A program made the position numbers and the translations under genes. From the NCBI RefSeq assembly GCF_008039615.1, contig NZ_VDUZ01000028.1, positions 1 through 64,000 on the forward strand: a DNA stretch of 64,000 bases, read 5' to 3'. Position 1 is the first letter of the stretch. Every line of letters starts with the position of its first letter. This stretch comes from Vineibacter terrae. GTDB taxonomy: Bacteria; Pseudomonadota; Alphaproteobacteria; Reyranellales; Reyranellaceae. Under the pieces are notes generated by a model. The model searched no databases. It worked only from the letters and a program-made list of their open reading frames with translations, and was not told the DNA's origin. Shown one piece after another: positions 18,170 through 30,202 of the stretch.

Positions 18170-18886
18170 ATGGCCGCCGACATCAGAGCCTGCATCTTCG
18201 ACGTCTTCGGCACGGTGGTCGACTGGCGCAACAGCGTCAGCCGCGACCTCGCCGCCTTCGGTGCCGACAAGGGCATCAGCGGTGTCGACTGGCTTGCCTT
18301 CGCCGTGGCCTGGCGCAAGCTCTACCAGCCGGCTATGGAAGAGGTGCGCAGCGGCCGCCGCGCCTTCACCGTCCTTGACGTGCTGCACCGCGAGAGCCTG
18401 GTGACGCTGATCGGCGAGTTCGCCATCACGGGGCTGAGCGAGGCCGAGATCGACCATATGAACCGCGCCTGGCATCGGCTCGATCCATGGCCCGACGCCG
18501 TCGCGGGGCTGACACGGCTGAAGAGCCGGCACATCATCGCGCCCTGCTCCAACGGCAACATCGCCCTGATCGTCAACATGGCCAGGCGCGCCGGCCTGCC
18601 CTGGGACTGCGTGCTGGGCGCCGAGACGGCCCGCGCCTACAAGCCGATGCCGGAAGCTTATCTCGCGGCGTGCCGGATGCTGGACCTGCAACCGGCGCAG
18701 GTGCTGATGGTGGCGGCGCATAACGGCGATCTGAAGGCCGCCAAGGCGCAGGGGCTTGGCACCGCGTTCGTGCCGCGGCCGACTGAGCACGGGCCGGACC
18801 AGAAGACCGACCTGGCGGCCGACGCAAGCGTCGTCGACATCGCCGCCGACAGCTTCGTGGACCTCGCCCACAAGCTGGGGTGCTGA
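18170..18886 (+). CDS. (S)-2-haloacid dehalogenase, type II HAD family
   Basis: 238-residue HAD-superfamily hydrolase. The nucleophile Asp lies in ACIFDVFGTVVDWR close to the N-terminus, motif II is in APCSNGN, the motif III Lys is in TARAYKPMPEAY, and the acidic loop is AAHNGDLKAAKAQGLGTAFV. The sequence follows type II 2-haloacid dehalogenases more closely than phosphatases. ATG 18170 has AGGAA seven bases upstream; ATG 18164 is too close to that site. Function is inferred from family; many such proteins have no proven dehalogenase role. It converges on holA with a 37-bp gap. Confidence 0.82.
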   Translation: MAADIRACIFDVFGTVVDWRNSVSRDLAAFGADKGISGVDWLAFAVAWRKLYQPAMEEVRSGRRAFTVLDVLHRESLVTLIGEFAITGLSEAEIDHMNRAWHRLDPWPDAVAGLTRLKSRHIIAPCSNGNIALIVNMARRAGLPWDCVLGAETARAYKPMPEAYLAACRMLDLQPAQVLMVAAHNGDLKAAKAQGLGTAFVPRPTEHGPDQKTDLAADASVVDIAADSFVDLAHKLGC

Positions 18887-18923
18887 GTCGCCGAGCGCGC
18901 TACTCGAAGAGCTCCCTCGATCC

Positions 18924-20003
18924 TTACCGCCGCGCCGGCGCACGCGCCAGGGAGCGGGCGCCCTGGGCGATGCGCAGGGCGGTGCGGCGCAGGATCGCCT
19001 CGTCGGGCAGGCCGGTGGTCTTGCATTGCATCTCGGCCTCCAGCAGCAGGTCGACGAGGTCGGCGAGCCGCCGCGATGGCCAGGTGCGGGCCTGGCGCTG
19101 CAGGGCCGCGCGCCGGCTGAAATGCGGCGGCGGGCGCAGCCGGGCGACGGCGTCGTCCGGCCGGGTGCCGGCCTCGATGGCGCCGGCCAGGCGATGCAGC
19201 TGGTCGGCGTGCCGCTGCAGGCCGCGGATCGCCGATGCCGGCGCCACGCCCTCGGCGAAGACGCGGTCCAGCGCGCGGTCGAGCCCCCCCGGATCGCCGT
19301 CGAAGGCAGCGAAGATGGCGTCGTCCAGGCCGATCGCGGCGCTGTCGCCGATCACCGCCACGGCATCGTCGAACGTCACGATGCGCGCCGCCGGCGGCGC
19401 GTCGGGCTTGGCGATGCCTTTGTACAGCGCCAGCTTCTCAAGCTCGCTGCGCGACAATCCGCGGTCGCTGCCGAGGTTGTCGACGAGGTAATCACGGGCA
19501 TCGTTGTCGGCGCGCAGCCCGGCGGCGCCCAGGACTTGCTCGATCAGGCCTTCCAGCGCGCGCTCGCCGTCCTCGAAGCAGGCGATCGCAGCACCCGCCG
19601 GGGCGGCGGCGACAAGCTGGCGCAGGCGTGAGCTGGGCGGCAGGTTGCCGGCCTCGAGCACGATCAGGGCATCGCCGGCGGTGGCGTCGAGCACGGTCTG
19701 AACGGCATCAACCGACTCGTCGCCCGCCGGCCGCACGCGCACCACGCGCCGGCCGCCAATCAGCGACAGCGACTGGAACTCGTCGCCCAGCCGTGCCGGG
19801 TCGTCCTTGAGCTGCGCCCCGCTCAGCTCGACGGCGCGGAAGGCATCGCCGAGATCCGGGCAGACGGCTTGCGCCAGCGTGCGGCCGCGCTCGGCGATCA
19901 TGCCTTCGTCATTGCCGTAGATCAGCGCCACGCGCAGCGCCGGATCCGGCTTGCGCACATAGCCGGCGACGAAGGCTTCCGACTGGCCGGCCTTGATATC
20001 CAT
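18924..20003 (-). CDS. holA: DNA polymerase III subunit delta
   Basis: Clamp-loader subunit that opens the beta clamp, 359 residues. N-terminal sequence ALIYGNDEGMIAERGRTLAQAV and the segment LIVLEAGNLPPSSRLRQLVAAAP match the AAA+-like domain I-II of HolA. RDYLVDNLGSDRGLSRSELEKLALYKG is the family's conserved central region. Only 3 bp separate it from the stop of lptE upstream, so the two form an operon. In related genomes holA and lptE follow leuS directly; here tamA-tamB intervene on the other strand. Confidence 0.92.
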   Translation of the reverse strand: MDIKAGQSEAFVAGYVRKPDPALRVALIYGNDEGMIAERGRTLAQAVCPDLGDAFRAVELSGAQLKDDPARLGDEFQSLSLIGGRRVVRVRPAGDESVDAVQTVLDATAGDALIVLEAGNLPPSSRLRQLVAAAPAGAAIACFEDGERALEGLIEQVLGAAGLRADNDARDYLVDNLGSDRGLSRSELEKLALYKGIAKPDAPPAARIVTFDDAVAVIGDSAAIGLDDAIFAAFDGDPGGLDRALDRVFAEGVAPASAIRGLQRHADQLHRLAGAIEAGTRPDDAVARLRPPPHFSRRAALQRQARTWPSRRLADLVDLLLEAEMQCKTTGLPDEAILRRTALRIAQGARSLARAPARR

Positions 20004-20006
20004 CGC

Positions 20007-20576
20007 TCAGAGCTTGCGCCGGTAGGCATAGAACACCGCCAGCTTGGCGCGGATGTCCTCGGCAAGCTCGCGCGTGGCGCGCTCGCGCGCGTTGTCCTCG
20101 GCGGCGATGGTGGCGTATTGCGACTCCAGGGTGTTGTAGCGGGTGATGGTGCGGCTATAGCCCGTGGTCAGCACATTGCCCTGCGGGTCGCGCACCTCGT
20201 AGTCGACGCTTAGGCGCAGGTTGGTTGCGGTCGAAAACTCATCGCTGCGCGTCAGAACAGAGTCCTTCTGCTCGTGGGTGCGGATGACCAGATAGTAAAT
20301 CGGCTGCGCCGGCTCGCCGTGCGGATTGAGCCGGTCGATCAGCCGGTTGCGCAGTATCTGGCCCGCCCGGTCCTGAATCGTGGTCACGCGCGTGCTGAAC
20401 AGGTCGTTCTGCACGCTGCCTTGCGCCGTCTGCTGGTCGGGTGGCGCGGTGCCGGTGCGATCGGCGTACATCGGCTCGAAACCACAGGCCGCCACAAGCG
20501 TCATCAGTAGCAGCGCAGCAGCGCACCGCGCGATCACTTCACGATTGTGCAAATGCACCGACAGGCGGGCAGTCAT
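20007..20576 (-). CDS. lptE: LPS-assembly lipoprotein LptE
   Basis: 189-residue lipoprotein that plugs the LptD translocon for lipopolysaccharide delivery to the outer membrane. ATG 20576 gives a short basic N-terminus, a hydrophobic core and a lipobox ending VAAC just before GFEPMYADR, the classic alphaproteobacterial LptE beginning. Downstream NDLFSTRVTTIQDRAGQILRNRLIDRLNP and LRLSVDYEVRD..GNVLTTGYSRTITRYN are typical. It sits 3 bp upstream of holA. It diverges from tamA with a 280-bp spacer. Confidence 0.88.
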   Translation of the reverse strand: MTARLSVHLHNREVIARCAAALLLMTLVAACGFEPMYADRTGTAPPDQQTAQGSVQNDLFSTRVTTIQDRAGQILRNRLIDRLNPHGEPAQPIYYLVIRTHEQKDSVLTRSDEFSTATNLRLSVDYEVRDPQGNVLTTGYSRTITRYNTLESQYATIAAEDNARERATRELAEDIRAKLAVFYAYRRKL

Positions 20577-20856
20577 GCAGGACGGCAGACACAGCGGCAC
20601 GTTCAGCCTCGACAGCAGCAGCAGGACGTTCGGGCGTCACGGCCGTGCCGCCACGGCGCCACTATCGTGCAGCAGGTACCATCCGGCAACGATGGATGAA
20701 AGCCTGCAGGTGCAGTTCCATTGCGGTAAGGAGAGAGTAGCTGTGATAGTTGGTGCCGGTTGCATCGAACCTGCACCTTGGGTGTGGACCGATTGGCGCC
20801 CAGGCACGGGCCGGCGCTGTTTCACAGGGTGTCAACAGGAGCACGGTCTGGTCAGG

Positions 20857-22794
20857 ATGCAGGATAGATATAGTCCCCTGGCGAGGCTCAGCGTCCTGTC
20901 GGCCGCGCTCTCCCGCAAGTTCGGCTCCCCGGCAGGTGCCATCGCGCTCGCGCTGGCCGCGGCCACGGCCGGAGCGCAGGCGCCCGATGCCACGCCACCT
21001 GCCGCGCCGGCGCCGGCAACGCCCGGAGCGCGCGGCAAGGCCGTGGTCTCGCTGCAGTTCACCGGCAATGAGAAGCTGCGCGAGGAGCTGCAGAAGCTGG
21101 TCGGCGCCGACGCCGAGGCGCAGGCCGCCGGCGCGACCTCGATCACGATCCTGCAGCGCGCGCATGCGCAGCGCGACCTGGTGATCAAGGCACTGCGGGC
21201 CTATGGCTACTACGCCAATCGCGTCACGGCGCGCGCCGCCGGACGGGATGTCGACGACCCGGCCGCCATTGATGCCATCGACGCGCTGCCGGCCGGCGCC
21301 GACGTGCCGGTCGAGGTCGCGGTCGAGAGCGGTCCGCGGTTCAACGTGCAGAGCATCGACGTCGTGCTGCCGCCCGCGGCCAGCGGGATGCTGGCGCGCG
21401 ACAAGCTCCCGCTGGCCGTAGGCCAGCCGGCTGAAGCGGCCAAGATCCTGTCCACCGACGACGAGATACTGAACCAGCTGCAGCGCCACGGCTATGCGCT
21501 GGCGCGCATCGTCAAACGCGATGTCCTCATCGACCACGACACGCGCACGGCACGCATCACCTGGCGGATCGATCCCGGGCCGCCCGCGACCATGGGGACG
21601 GTGACGTTCCGCGGCCAGCAGCGCACCGAAACCGAGTTCCTCGAACGGCGCGTGCCTTATCAGCCGGGCCAGCCCTATCATCCCGACCGGATCGAGGATC
21701 TGCGCACGCGCATGACCGAGCTGGGCATCTTCAGCAGCGTCAACATCATCCGCGGCAATGCGCTGGACGCTGACGGCCACCTGCCGGTCGTGGTCGAGGT
21801 CACGGAGCGGCCGCCACGCACGATCGGATTCTCCGCCAGCTATGCCTCGTCGGAGGGCGCGGCGCTGCGCGCCTACTGGCAGCACCGCAACCTGACCGGC
21901 GAGGCCGACTCGCTGCGCCTGTCGGCCGGGGCCACGGGCCTCGTCGAGCACTCGCTGGCCGACACCGGCTTTGCGATCACCGCCGACTACCGCAAGCCCG
22001 ACTTCCTGCGCATCGACCAGGCGATGACCCTGCAGGCGGCGGTTATCCGCGAGATCAACGACGCCTATCGCCGCCAATCGGCGATGATCGGTGGTGGCAT
22101 CGAGCGCCTCATCAACAAGGGCTTCGTCGTGCGCGCCGGCATCGCGTTCGAGACCGAGGTCGTCGAGACGGCGGAGCGGCGCGCCACCTACCTGCCGCTC
22201 AGCCTGCCGATGGGCATGACGCTGGACCGCGCGAACAGCCCCCTCGATCCGACCCGCGGCTATCGGCTGGCGCTGGACGTCATCCCCTATTTCGATTTGC
22301 GCAACCCCGGCCATCCGTTCGTGAAGCTGCGCGCCACCGGCAGCACGTATCTCGACTTGACGGGCAGCGGCTCCACGGTCGTGGCGCTGCGGGCATCCGT
22401 CGGCGTCATGCCCGGCGCCACCAAGGACGCGGTGCCGCCGGACAAGCGCTTCTACGCCGGCGGCGGCGGCTCGGTGCGCGGCTTCGATTATCAGAGCGCC
22501 GGCCCGCGCGACGCCGACCACCGGCCGCTGGGCGGCCAGAGCCTCATCGAGGGCAGCGTCGAGCTGCGGCAGCGGCTGACGGAAAAGTTCGGCGCCGTCG
22601 TCTTCGTCGATGCCGGCACGACCTATTCCAGCAGCCTGCCCGGCAAGGGCGATCCGCCGCGGATCGGCGCCGGCGTGGGCGTGCGCTACTACAGCGATTT
22701 CGGGCCGATCCGCGCCGATGTCGCCACCCCGATCAACCGCCGGCCGGGCGATTCCTGGTACGGCCTCTACATCAGCATCGGGCAGGCTTTCTGA
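20857..22794 (+). CDS. tamA: translocation and assembly module protein TamA (Omp85 family)
   Basis: 645-residue Omp85-type outer-membrane protein that works with TamB in outer-membrane protein or lipid transport. A signal-peptide-like segment ends near TAGAQA. Three POTRA-type repeats follow (about 60-320), with characteristic GYYANRV, RHGYALARIVKRDV and RVPYQPGQPYHPDRIEDLRTRMTELGIFSSVNI. The 16-strand-type barrel begins at GFSASYASSEGAAL and includes the Omp85 loop motif VRGFDYQSAGPRD (VRGF/Y). It ends with the aromatic terminal strand GLYISIGQAF. ATG 20857 was chosen because upstream in-frame codons overlap lptE and lack protein-like character. Its stop overlaps the tamB start. Confidence 0.9.
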   Translation: MQDRYSPLARLSVLSAALSRKFGSPAGAIALALAAATAGAQAPDATPPAAPAPATPGARGKAVVSLQFTGNEKLREELQKLVGADAEAQAAGATSITILQRAHAQRDLVIKALRAYGYYANRVTARAAGRDVDDPAAIDAIDALPAGADVPVEVAVESGPRFNVQSIDVVLPPAASGMLARDKLPLAVGQPAEAAKILSTDDEILNQLQRHGYALARIVKRDVLIDHDTRTARITWRIDPGPPATMGTVTFRGQQRTETEFLERRVPYQPGQPYHPDRIEDLRTRMTELGIFSSVNIIRGNALDADGHLPVVVEVTERPPRTIGFSASYASSEGAALRAYWQHRNLTGEADSLRLSAGATGLVEHSLADTGFAITADYRKPDFLRIDQAMTLQAAVIREINDAYRRQSAMIGGGIERLINKGFVVRAGIAFETEVVETAERRATYLPLSLPMGMTLDRANSPLDPTRGYRLALDVIPYFDLRNPGHPFVKLRATGSTYLDLTGSGSTVVALRASVGVMPGATKDAVPPDKRFYAGGGGSVRGFDYQSAGPRDADHRPLGGQSLIEGSVELRQRLTEKFGAVVFVDAGTTYSSSLPGKGDPPRIGAGVGVRYYSDFGPIRADVATPINRRPGDSWYGLYISIGQAF

Positions 22795-25700
22795 TGCGAG
22801 TCCGCCGCATCCTGTTGCGTTCGGCCGCCGTCATCGCCGGTGCCGTCGCCGTGGCCTTCGCCGGCCTGCAGACCGGCCCCGGCCAGCGGGCCCTGTTCGA
22901 CATGGCGGGATCGCTGGCCTCGGCACCGGGCCGCACGATCCGTCTCGAAGGCCCATCAGGGTTCTTCCCCACCGACCTGCGCCTGGCCCGGGTCGAGATG
23001 GCGGACGCCAAGGGCACGTGGCTGTCGGCCGATGACGTGCAGTTGTCCTGGTCGTTCCTGCCCCTGCTCGGCGGCAAGCTCGAGGTGCAGGCGGTGCGCG
23101 CCGCGCGTCTCGCCGTCACCCGGCCGCCCGAGCCCGCGGCGGAACCGGCACCACCGCCGGCCACGACGTCCGGCGGCAGCGGCGGCCTGCCCGTGCAGGT
23201 ATCGCTGGGCGCGCTCGCGATCGACGAGCTGCAGCTGGGCGCCGCGCTGACCGGAGTCGAGTCGCGCTGGCGCATCGACGGCGCGGCACGCCTGGAGGGC
23301 GCGCAGGGCGTCAACAGCGTGACGCTCACGGCCGCCCGCAGCGATGGCCGCGAAGGGCGCTTGGCCTTGCGCGCCAACTATGACGCGGCGCGGGGTGTCG
23401 CCAGCATCGACGGCGATGTCGTTGAAGGCGAAGGCGGCGTGCTGGCCGCCCTGCTCGGCCGGCCCGATCTGCCGCGCACGACAGGCAGGATCAAAGCGGA
23501 AGGCTCCAGCGACAGCGGCGACGTCGAGATGACGGTCGAGGCCGGCGATGCGCTGCGCCTCAACGGCTCGGGCCGCCTGCGCCCGGATCCGGCAGGCCGC
23601 CATGTCGCGCTGAGCCTGCGGATCGAAGGCGGCCACATGCCGAACCCGACCTGGGCGGCGGCGCTGGCACAGCCGGCGACGGTCGAGGCCGATGTGTTGC
23701 TGCAGAGCGCCGGCGCGATCGATATCCGCACGCTGCGCGTGGCAACGGCGCCGCTGGAGGCCACCGCCAGCGGCCGCTACGTCCCCAACGACAAGCGCCT
23801 TGACCTGCGGCTGGCGGCGACCGGGGGCGATCCGGCGGTGCTGGCCACGATTCTGCCCGGCGCCTCCTGGCGTGACCTGCGCCTGGAGGTGAACGCCAGC
23901 GGCACGATGGCGGCGCTCGATGCTACGGTGTCGCTGCGGGCAGCGGCGCTGATGATGGCGCCGACAGCGGCAGCGACGGATGTGAGCCTGACCGGATCGA
24001 CTCAGGGCGCCGACCTGACCGGCCCTGCCCTGCGGGCACAGCTCGACGGCACCGTCGGCTCCCTCACCGCGCAGCTGGAAGGCGGCAAGGAGGCGGTCGT
24101 CAACGACATGCGCCTGGCCCTGCGGGCCGAGCGCAGCACAGCCGGCGTCGTCACGATCAGCGGCCTGGACCTCGCCTCGTCGCTGGGCCACGTCACGGCG
24201 ACCGGCCGGCTGGCGGCCGACAGCAGCCTCGATGCGACGGCGACCCTTGAGGTCCCCGATCTCAAGGCGCTGGCCGCGGTCACCGGTCAGGCCCTGGGTG
24301 GCGCCGTGCAGCTGACGGCGCGGGTCACCGGCAAGCCCGATGCGCCCGCGGTTGCGGTCGATGCCACGCTGCGCGACGCCGTCGTGCCGGACGTGCCGCC
24401 GGGGCTGCTGACGCCCAGCACGCGCCTCACGGCCAATGCCGCGCTCGATCGCCAGGGCAGTTGGCGCCTGGACAAGATGACGATTGCGTCGGACGCGTTG
24501 TCGATCGAAGGCAGCGGCCAGGGGCGCGGTGCCGCAGGGACGGCGGATGTCACCATCGTGCTGCCCAGGCTGGAGGCGGTGGATCCGCGCTACACCGGCA
24601 ACCTGCGCAGCAACATCCGCATCGACGCAACCGGCGAACGCCGCACGGTGCAGCTCAAGGCGCAGCTGGCGCAAGGCCGCCTCGACGGCACGGCCGTCGA
24701 GCGCCTCGACCTCGAGGCCGACATGACGCTGCACCAGGACGGCATCGAAGCGACGCTGGCGCTGGACGGCAGCAGCGGCGACCGCCCGCTGCATGCCAAC
24801 GGCCGGATCGCGGCGACAGCCGGGCAGCGCCTGTCGATCCCGACATTCGAGGCTGTGTTGGGCAAGGTCAGCCTGTCGGTGAAGGACCTCACGGTGGATC
24901 GCACATCGGCGACGGGATCCGCCCGGCTGCTGGTCGAAGATCTGTATGAGGTCGGCGCGCTTGTCGGCCAGAAGCTGGCCGGCAAGCTGGAGGTCACGGT
25001 GGCCCCCGATCCGGCGGCCACCGACGGCAAGCTGAAGATCGCGGTGCGCGGCAGCAATCTGGCCTCGGGGAACCTCGGTGTCGGCACGCTGACCGGCGAC
25101 GCCACCGTCGTGGACCCCTTGGGGCGTGCCGGGTTCGAGGCCACCATCGTGGCCCACGCGCTGCGCGGCATCGCCGAGATCACCAGCGTCAACCTGAAGG
25201 CGTCCGGCGATCGCACCGCGGTCGCTGCGACCACCGACGTGTCCGGCCCCGGCGTGCAGGCGAGCACGGCGATCAAGGCGCGATTGAACGGCGGCGAGAC
25301 GACCATCGACATCGAGAGCCTGAAGGCCGTGCGCAACGGCCGCACGCTGGCGCTCACCAAGGCGGCGCAGATCCGGCTGGCGGACGGACGCACCACGATC
25401 GACCCCATGCAGCTGGCCGTTGTCGGCGGACAGATCCGCATCGCCGGTGTCGTGGATGCCGCCAACAGCGACCTGCAGGTCGACCTCACAGGATTGCCGC
25501 TGGCCGAGCTGGCGGCCCTGGGCGGCGCCGAGCTGCAGCTGGCCGGCGCGCTGCAGGGCCAGGTGCGCATGCGCGGGTCCAGCGCCAACCCGGATATCGA
25601 CGTCACCTACGCAATTAGGGACGCGCGGTTGCGCGGCCTCGCCCTGGCCTCGGTGCCGGCGGTCACGCTCACCGGCAAGGGCGCGCTGCGCAACCGCCAG

Positions 25701-27098
25701 GCGACGGCGGAGGCACAGCTTGCCGCCGGTGCCAGCAATCTGTCGCTCAACGTTGCCGCCCAGCTGCCGCAGAGCGGCGCGCCCGATCTGCGCCTCACCG
25801 TCAAAGGCCCGGTCGACCTCGCGATGCTTGCCAGCGTGCTGGGCCCCGACATCCAGCAGGTGGGCGGCCGCGCCGTATTCGACGCGGTCATCGCCAGCCG
25901 CGGCGGGCGACCCAGCGGCACCGGCACGGTGCGCCTGGAGGATCTGCACCTGGCGCTGCCGTCGGAGGGGTTGGTGCTGTCGAAGGGCACCGGCCTGATC
26001 CGGCTCGCCGACGACCGCGTCGTCATCGAGCGGTTCATCTTCCCTGCCGTCGGCAAGGGCGATATCTCGGCCTCGGGCGATGTGCGGCTGGACCCGCGCT
26101 TCACGCTGCCCGTCAACCTGCGGATCGAGACCCGCCGGGCACGCCTGCTGGGACGGCGCGACATGCTGGCAGAGCTGACATCGTCGTTGCAGTTCAGCGG
26201 GTCGGTCGCCGAGGGCCTGACGATCAGCGGTCCGATCCGGATCGACCGGGCCGAGATCAATGTCGCGATGGGTGGTGCCTCCGCGGCTGTGCCCTCTGTG
26301 CCGGTGCGGGAAATCGGCACCGGGGCGCCGAAGCAGGCCAAGGCGTCGACGCCGGCCAAGCCGATGACGCTGGATCTCAAGATCAGCGCGCCGCAGGCCA
26401 TCTTCGTGCGTGGCAAGGGCCTGGATGCGGAAGTGCAGGGTGACCTGGCGATCGCCGGCACCAGCGACAAGCCCAGCGTCACGGGCGGCCTGCAGCTGCG
26501 CCGCGGCACTTTCCAGATCCTGGGCCGCACGCTGAACTTCACCCGCGGCGTGGTGAGCTTCGTCAGCGCCGACCGTATCGAGCCGCTGCTGGACATGCTG
26601 GCCGTGTCGCGCAACGGCAACGTGACCATCAATATTGCTGTCACGGGATCGGCCTCCAATCCGAAGATCAAGCTGAGCTCGACGCCGACATTGCCGCAGG
26701 ACGAGATTCTGGCGCAGTTCCTGTTTGGCCGGGGCGCCGCCGAGCTGGGACCGTCACAGCTGGCGCAGGTGGCCGAGGCGGTGGCGCAGCTGGCCGGCGG
26801 CGGATCGGGCGGCGGCGTGGTCGATTCGATGCGCCAGGCGCTCGGGCTGGACCGTCTCGGCATTGGTGCCGGCGGCCAGGACAGCGGCAAGTCCGGCAAC
26901 GGCGGCGCCGTCGGCGGCGCCACGGTCGAAGGTGGCCGCTACATAGCGCCCGGTGTCTATCTCGGAGGCCGCCAGGGCATGCAGGGCGACAGCCGCGGCG
27001 TGGTGCAGATCGAGGTCATCCCGCACGTCAAGATCGAGGCGGAAGTCGGCACGAAATCGACCGGCCGGGCCGGCGTGGCCCTGGAATACGATTATTGA
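22794..27098 (+). CDS. tamB: translocation and assembly module protein TamB
   Basis: 1434-residue AsmA-like inner-membrane-anchored protein. An N-terminal membrane helix (about 5-25) is followed by a long, repetitive beta-rich periplasmic region that forms the lipid-conducting groove in the family. The C-terminal DUF490/TamB domain (about 1180-1434) shows KPSVTGGLQLRRGTFQILGR, FTRGVVSF, the LSSTPTLPQDEILAQFLFGR signature and the terminal GRAGVALEYDY. ATG 22794 overlaps the tamA stop (ATGA), so the pair is translationally coupled. It converges on leuS with an inverted-repeat element in the 121-bp gap. Confidence 0.93.
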   Translation: MRVRRILLRSAAVIAGAVAVAFAGLQTGPGQRALFDMAGSLASAPGRTIRLEGPSGFFPTDLRLARVEMADAKGTWLSADDVQLSWSFLPLLGGKLEVQAVRAARLAVTRPPEPAAEPAPPPATTSGGSGGLPVQVSLGALAIDELQLGAALTGVESRWRIDGAARLEGAQGVNSVTLTAARSDGREGRLALRANYDAARGVASIDGDVVEGEGGVLAALLGRPDLPRTTGRIKAEGSSDSGDVEMTVEAGDALRLNGSGRLRPDPAGRHVALSLRIEGGHMPNPTWAAALAQPATVEADVLLQSAGAIDIRTLRVATAPLEATASGRYVPNDKRLDLRLAATGGDPAVLATILPGASWRDLRLEVNASGTMAALDATVSLRAAALMMAPTAAATDVSLTGSTQGADLTGPALRAQLDGTVGSLTAQLEGGKEAVVNDMRLALRAERSTAGVVTISGLDLASSLGHVTATGRLAADSSLDATATLEVPDLKALAAVTGQALGGAVQLTARVTGKPDAPAVAVDATLRDAVVPDVPPGLLTPSTRLTANAALDRQGSWRLDKMTIASDALSIEGSGQGRGAAGTADVTIVLPRLEAVDPRYTGNLRSNIRIDATGERRTVQLKAQLAQGRLDGTAVERLDLEADMTLHQDGIEATLALDGSSGDRPLHANGRIAATAGQRLSIPTFEAVLGKVSLSVKDLTVDRTSATGSARLLVEDLYEVGALVGQKLAGKLEVTVAPDPAATDGKLKIAVRGSNLASGNLGVGTLTGDATVVDPLGRAGFEATIVAHALRGIAEITSVNLKASGDRTAVAATTDVSGPGVQASTAIKARLNGGETTIDIESLKAVRNGRTLALTKAAQIRLADGRTTIDPMQLAVVGGQIRIAGVVDAANSDLQVDLTGLPLAELAALGGAELQLAGALQGQVRMRGSSANPDIDVTYAIRDARLRGLALASVPAVTLTGKGALRNRQATAEAQLAAGASNLSLNVAAQLPQSGAPDLRLTVKGPVDLAMLASVLGPDIQQVGGRAVFDAVIASRGGRPSGTGTVRLEDLHLALPSEGLVLSKGTGLIRLADDRVVIERFIFPAVGKGDISASGDVRLDPRFTLPVNLRIETRRARLLGRRDMLAELTSSLQFSGSVAEGLTISGPIRIDRAEINVAMGGASAAVPSVPVREIGTGAPKQAKASTPAKPMTLDLKISAPQAIFVRGKGLDAEVQGDLAIAGTSDKPSVTGGLQLRRGTFQILGRTLNFTRGVVSFVSADRIEPLLDMLAVSRNGNVTINIAVTGSASNPKIKLSSTPTLPQDEILAQFLFGRGAAELGPSQLAQVAEAVAQLAGGGSGGGVVDSMRQALGLDRLGIGAGGQDSGKSGNGGAVGGATVEGGRYIAPGVYLGGRQGMQGDSRGVVQIEVIPHVKIEAEVGTKSTGRAGVALEYDY

Positions 27099-27121
27099 CG
27101 CCTTGCCCGAGAGAGTTCGCT

Positions 27122-27207
27122 GTCATCCCGAGCGCAGCGAGGGATCTCCCGCGAACGACGCACTGTGCGCCTTGCCGCGGGAGATCCCTCGCTGCGCTCG
27201 GGATGAC
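27122..27207. repeat. dispersed inverted repeat, GTCATCCCGAGCG family, copy B
   Basis: 86 bp, the best-preserved copy: the arms are almost perfectly complementary and the core reads ACGACGCACTGTGCGCCTTG. It sits between the convergent tamB and leuS genes, where the long hairpin could end transcription from both sides. Confidence 0.88.
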
Positions 27208-27219
27208 AGGTAATCCGGC

Positions 27220-29835
<2,616 letters not shown>

Positions 29836-30202
29836 GATCTCTACTCCTGGCGCTTGCCTGGCGTCGCGCGGACATGCCGGCAAACGACGCGAAAATCAGG
29901 AACGAAGCGGCATGCCGCGCAGCCTGGGCGGCGTCAAGCATGTTGTCGTCCTGTCGGCGGGCCCTTCCTGCCGCACTGCAAAGCCTGTCGAAGCACCCAC
30001 GCTAATTCATTCATGGCGGTGAATATTCCTCGGATCATCTGTTGCGCGAATGCCACACCTTTCGTGATTCTGGCGCCATTGCCCGTCGATCGCTGATCAA
30101 GCCTTTGGACGGACACGCCTTCCAGCATAGTATGCGCCCCGGAGATTGGACGGCGATCCTCCAGTCGAGGGTCGAGGACAAGCAAGAGAGAGGGGACTAG
30201 GG
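29836..30202. other. spacer upstream of OmpA copy 1
   Basis: 367 bp between the leuS start and the first ompA-like gene. It contains the shared outer-membrane element at 30039-30062 and a clear ribosome site (GAGAGAGGGGA) just before ATG 30203. No gene is supported. Confidence 0.5.
30039..30062 (+). promoter_or_regulatory. shared outer-membrane-gene element, copy 1
   Basis: CTGTTGCGCGAATGCCACAC followed by CTTT. The same element, with one or two changes, lies upstream of the second ompA-like gene and of the porin gene, and I found it nowhere else in the window. It is 141 bp before the start codon. Likely a common operator or promoter segment; the binding protein is unknown. Confidence 0.55.

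Noticed and set aside
22956-25949. 997-codon open frame on the minus strand
   Set aside because: It lies entirely antisense to tamB, is dominated by Arg/Ala/Gln/His residues typical of complementary high-GC frames, and has no recognisable domain.
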